Source: Anisakis pegreffii
Taxonomy: Eukaryota; Nematoda; Chromadorea; Rhabditida; Anisakidae
Assembly: GCA_035041965.1 (NCBI GenBank)
Contig: JAPYMA010003036.1
Coordinates: 220,705-284,704, forward strand
Direction: 5' to 3'
Length of the DNA stretch: 64,000 bases
A model generated the notes under the pieces. That model was not told the origin of the DNA. It saw only the letters and a list, made by a program, of their open reading frames with translations, and did not search any database. This document shows positions 59,431 to 64,000 of the stretch, piece after piece. Position numbers and translations under genes: made by a program. Each line of letters begins with the position of its first letter. The first letter of the stretch is position 1.

Positions 59431-62400
59431 TGTTCAGCACCTCCTCATACCTGATCAGTACCTCCCCAACCAAGCGAAATCGCCTGCGTGTGTTTTCCTG
59501 ATTGCAGAGATTCTGCTCGATCGATTGTTGTGAAGAAATTGATATGTTACTGGTCAAAGCTGAGGGTATGGTAGGCATGAATGTCTTTAACCGAATAGCA
59601 TCACAAAAATTAATATATCTCCACGCAAAGTGGAAATTTTCAAGCCAGTATTTCAATATTAGAAAGGAGAGATTCTGCTCGATCCAACGATGTATAAATG
59701 GTGATATGTTTCCGGGCAAAGCTGAGAAGACGGTGAGCTTGAATACATCAAACTCAAATTTCTATAGTTATGTACAGCCTCTATTGATCTATAGTGATCA
59801 TACGGGAATGTGAATGAGCGACTCAGCGCTAGATAAGATAGCTTTAAAAAAATAGCTAGATCTCCTCAACTAAGCAAAATCGCTCGACAAGATATATGAT
59901 TTTCTTTATCCAGAGATTCAGCTTGATCGATTGGTGTGAAGAAATTGATATGTTACTGGTCAAAGCTGAGGGTACGGTAGGCTTGAATGTCTTTAACTGA
60001 ATAGCATCACAAAAATTAATATATCTCCTCGAAAAGTGGGAATTTTCAAGCCGGCATTTCAGTATTAGAAAGAAGAGACTCTGCTCGATCGAACGGTGTA
60101 TAAATGATGATATGTTTCCGAGCAAAGCTGAGAAGACGGTGAGCTTGAATACATCAAACTCAAATTTCTATAGTTATGTACAGCCTCTATTGATCTATAG
60201 TGATCATACGGGAATGTGAATGAGCGACTCAGCGCTAGATAAGATAGCTTTAAAAAAATAGCTAGATCTCCTCAACAAAGCAAAATCGCTCGACAAGATA
60301 TATTATTTTCTTTATCCAGAGATTCTGCTCGATCGATTGGTGTGAAGAAATTGATATGTTACTGGTCAAAGCTGAGGGTACGGTAGGCTTGAATGTCTTT
60401 AACTGAATAGCATCACAAAAATTAATATATCTCCTCGAATGGTGGGAATTTTCAAGCCGTCATTTCAGTATTAGAAAGAAGAGGTTCTGCTCGATCGAAC
60501 GGTGTATAAATGGTGATATGTTCCCGGGCAAAGCTGAGAAGACGGTGAGCTTGAATACATCAAACTCAAATTTCTATAGTTATGTACAGCCTCAGCGCTA
60601 GATAAGATAGCTTTAAAAAAATAGCTAGATCTCCTCAACAAAGCAAAATCGCTCGACAAGATATATTATTTTCTTTATCCAGAGATTCAGCTCGATCGAT
60701 TGGTGTGAAGAAATTGATATGTTACTGGTCAAAGCTGAGGGTACGGTAGGCATGAATGTCTTTAACCGAATAGCATCACAAAAATTAATATATCTCCTCG
60801 AAAAGTGGGAATTTTCAAGCCGGCATTTCAGTATTAGAAAGAAGAGACTCTGCTCGATCGAACGGTGTATAAATGATGATATGTTTCCGAGCAAAGCTGA
60901 GAAGACGGTGAGCTTGAATACATCAAACTCAAATTTCTATAGTTATGTACAGCCTCTATTGATCTATAGTGATCATACGGGAATGTGAATGAGCGACTCA
61001 GCGCTAGATAAGATAGCTTTAAAAAAATAGCTAGATCTCCTCAACTAAGCAAAATCGCTCGACAAAATATATGATTTTCTTTATCCAGAGATTCAGCTTG
61101 ATCGATTGGTGTGAAGAAATTCATATGTTACTGGTCAAAGCTGAGGGTACGGTAGGCTTGAATGTCTTTAACCGAATAGCATCACAAAAATTAATATATC
61201 TCCTCGAAAAGTGGGAATTTTCAAGCCGGCATTTCAGTATTAGAAAGAAGAGGTTCTGCTCGATCGAACGGTGTATAAATGGTGATATGTTCCCGGGCAA
61301 AGCTGAGAAGACGGTGAGCTTGAATACATCAAACTCAAATTTCTATAGTTATGTACAGCCTCAGCGCTAGATAAGATAGCTTTAAAAAAATAGCTAGATC
61401 TCCTCAACAAAGCAAAATCGCTCGACAAGATATATTATTTTCTTTATCCAGAGATTCAGCTTGATCGATTGGTGTGAAGAAATTGATATGTTACTGGTCA
61501 AAGCTGAGGGTACGGTAGGCTTGAATGTCTTTAACCGAATAGCATCACAAAAATTAATATATCTCCTCGAAAAGTGGGAATTTTCAAGCCGGCATTTCAG
61601 TATTAGAAAGAAGAGATTCTGCTCGATCGAACGATGTATAAATGATGATATGTTTCCGGGCAAAGCTGAGAAGACGGTGAGCTTGAATACATCAAACTCA
61701 AATTTCTATAGTTATGTACAGCCTCTATTGATCTATAGTGATCATACGGGAATGTGAATGAGCGACTCAGCGCTAGATAAGATAGCTTTAAAAAAGTAGC
61801 TAGATCTCCTCAACTAAGCAAAATCGCTCGACAAAATATATGATTTTCCTTATCCAGAGATTCAGCTTGATCGATTGGTGTGAAGAAATTGATATGTTAC
61901 TGGTCAAAGCTGAGGGTACGGTAGGCTTGAATGTCTTTAACTGAATAGCATCACAAAAATTAATATATCTCCTCGAAAAGTGGGAATTTTCAAGCCGGCA
62001 TTTCAGTATTAGAAAGAAGAGGTTCTGCTCGATCGAACGGTGTATAAATGGTGATATGTTCCCGGGCAAAGCTGAGAAGACGGTGAGCTTGAATACATCA
62101 AACTCAAATTTCTATAGTTATGTACAGCCTCTATTGATCTATAGTGATCATACGGGAATGTGAATGAGCGACTCAGCGCTAGATAAGATAGCTTTAAAAA
62201 AATAGCTAGATCTCCTCAACTAAGCAAAATCGCTCGACAAAATATATGATTTTCTTTATCCAGAGATTCAGCTTGATCGATTGGTGTGAAGAAATTCATA
62301 TGTTACTGGTCAAAGCTGAGGGTACGGTAGGCTTGAATGTCTTTAACCGAATAGCATCACAAAAATTAATATATCTCCTCGAAAAGTGGGAATTTTCAAG

Positions 62401-64000
62401 CCGGCATTTCAGTATTAGAAAGAAGAGGTTCTGCTCGATCGAACGGTGTATAAATGGTGATATGTTCCCGGGCAAAGCTGAGAAGACGGTGAGCTTGAAT
62501 ACATCAAACTCAAATTTCTATAGTTATGTACAGCCTCAGCGCTAGATAAGATAGCTTTAAAAAAATAGCTAGATCTCCTCAACAAAGCAAAATCGCTCGA
62601 CAAGATATATTATTTTCTTTATCCAGAGGTTCAGCTTGATCGATTGGTGTGAAGAAATTCATATGTTACTGGTCAAAGCTGAGGGTACGGTAGGCTTGAA
62701 TGTCTTTAACTGAATAGCATCACAAAAATTAATATATCTCCTCGAAAAGTGGGAATTTTCAAGCCGGCATTTCAGTATTAGAAAGAAGAGGTTCTGCTCG
62801 ATCGAACGGTGTATAAATGGTGATATGTTCCCGGGCAAAGCTGAGAAGACGGTGAGCTTGAATACATCAAACTCAAATTTCTATAGTTATGTACAGCCTC
62901 TATTGATCTATAGTGATCATACGGGAATGTGAATGAGCGACTCAGCGCTAGATAAGATAGCTTTAAAAAAGTAGCTAGATCTCCTCAACTAAGCAAAATC
63001 GCTCGACAAAATATATGATTTTCTTTATCCAGAGATTCAGCTTGATCGATTGGTGTGAAGAAATTCATATGTTACTGGTCAAAGCTGAGGGTACGGTAGG
63101 CTTGAATGTCTTTAACTGAATAGCATCACAAAAATTAATATATCTCCTCGAAAAGTGGGAATTTTCAAGCCGGCATTTCAGTATTAGAAAGAAGAGGTTC
63201 TGCTCGATCGAACGGTGTATAAATGGTGATATGTTTCCGAGCAAAGCTGAGAAGACGGTGAGCTTGAATACATCAAACTCAAATTTCTATAGTTATGTAC
63301 AGCCTCTATTGATCTATAGTGATCATACGGGAATGTGAATGAGCGACTCAGCGCTAGATAAGATAGCTTTAAAAAAATAGCTAGATCTCCTCAACTAAGC
63401 AAAATCGCTCGACAAAATATATGATTTTCTTTATCCAGAGATTCAGCTTGATCGATTGGTGTGAAGAAATTCATATGTTACTGGTCAAAGCTGAGGGTAC
63501 GGTAGGCTTGAATGTCTTTAACCGAATAGCATCACAAAAATTAATATATCTCCTCGAAAAGTGGGAATTTTCAAGCCGGCATTTCAGTATTAGAAAGAAG
63601 AGGTTCTGCTCGATCGAACGGTGTATAAATGGTGATATGTTCCCGGGCAAAGCTGAGAAGACGGTGAGCTTGAATACATCAAACTCAAATTTCTATAGTT
63701 ATGTACAGCCTCAGCGCTAGATAAGATAGCTTTAAAAAAATAGCTAGATCTCCTCAACAAAGCAAAATCGCTCGACAAGATATATTATTTTCTTTATCCA
63801 GAGATTCAGCTTGATCGATTGGTGTGAAGAAATTCATATGTTACTGGTCAAAGCTGAGGGTACGGTAGGCTTGAATGTCTTTAACCGAATAGCATCACAA
63901 AAATTAATATATCTCCTCGAAAAGTGGGAATTTTCAAGCCGGCATTTCAGTATTAGAAAGAAGAGACTCTGCTCGATCGAACGGTGTATAAATGATGATA
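59431..64000 (+). repeat. Satellite array of 406-bp and 363-bp units, runs off the window
   Basis: The word AAGATAGCTTTAAAAAA begins at 59835, 60241, 60604, 61010, 61373, 61779, 62185, 62548, 62954, 63360 and 63723, giving spacings of 406, 363, 406, 363, 406, 406, 363, 406, 406 and 363. The short unit lacks a 43-bp piece (CTATTGATCTATAGTGATCA onward). Each unit is itself two diverged half-repeats of about 200 bp: GAGATTCAGCTTGATCGATTGGTGTGAAG...GATATGTTACTGGTCAAAGC and GAGGTTCTGCTCGATCGAACGGTGTATAA...GATATGTTCCCGGGCAAAGC. The first unit (59431-59834) is the most diverged. Both strands keep open frames of 85-103 codons in most units; see findings. The array is still running at the last base. 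Confidence 0.97.

Noticed and set aside
1..64000. CRISPR array or prokaryotic defence system
   Set aside because: Tandem arrays here have contiguous long units without unique spacers, and the genes are intron-containing eukaryotic genes.
1..64000. tRNA or rRNA genes
   Set aside because: Several GGTTCGAA-like words were inspected (for example near 41952 and 56036) but none continues into a B box with matching arms; no rRNA-like conserved blocks seen.

Overview
The window looks like nuclear DNA of a chromadorean nematode, probably not Caenorhabditis. The evidence is: AT-rich sequence; many small exons split by introns ending in TTTCAG-type acceptors; splice acceptors lying a few bases upstream of start codons with no exon before them (typical of spliced-leader trans-splicing); a divergent 7TM receptor family; and very abundant satellite and fold-back repeats. 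No bacterial operons, rRNA, tRNA or CRISPR arrays were seen. The species cannot be named from this sequence alone.

Layout. 1-26 kb: a gene-poor stretch on which two paralogous multi-exon 7TM receptor genes lie on the minus strand. One (17,869-22,116) reassembles into an intact 359-residue reading frame with every intron phase consistent. The other (about 3,785-7,319) has three exons of identical length to its paralogue but an in-frame TAG in TM6, so it is probably a pseudogene. Several low-confidence exons and a lone diverged relic (8.3-8.9 kb) of the satellite found at 59-64 kb are also here. 26-27 kb: a two-exon gene for a small secreted Gly/Tyr-rich peptide, plus strand. 28-32 kb: a complete 12-exon gene for the flavoprotein subunit of succinate dehydrogenase, minus strand, 647 residues. 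32.7-35.2 kb: two copies of a fold-back repeat element (others at 0.23 and 15.9 kb) around a putative small secreted peptide. 37.4-41.8 kb: a complete 9-exon CDC73/parafibromin gene (516 residues), minus strand, preceded on the same strand by a 48-codon ORF that may share its transcription unit.

42-64 kb is dominated by repeats: a roughly 190-bp degenerate tandem repeat; an AT-rich stretch; a 389-bp satellite of about 11-12 units, essentially identical inside and diverged at both ends; a roughly 3.3-kb segmental triplication carrying a small cysteine-containing secreted-protein gene and a membrane-protein relic; and a second satellite with 406-bp and 363-bp units that continues past the window end.

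The two housekeeping genes are unrelated in function: the SDH flavoprotein acts in the mitochondrial TCA cycle/complex II, and CDC73 acts in the nuclear Paf1 elongation complex. The remaining coding content (receptors and small secreted peptides) is lineage-variable material typical of repeat-rich nematode DNA. Exon joins were worked out by hand from splice consensus, phase and similarity to remembered families; no alignments or searches were run.
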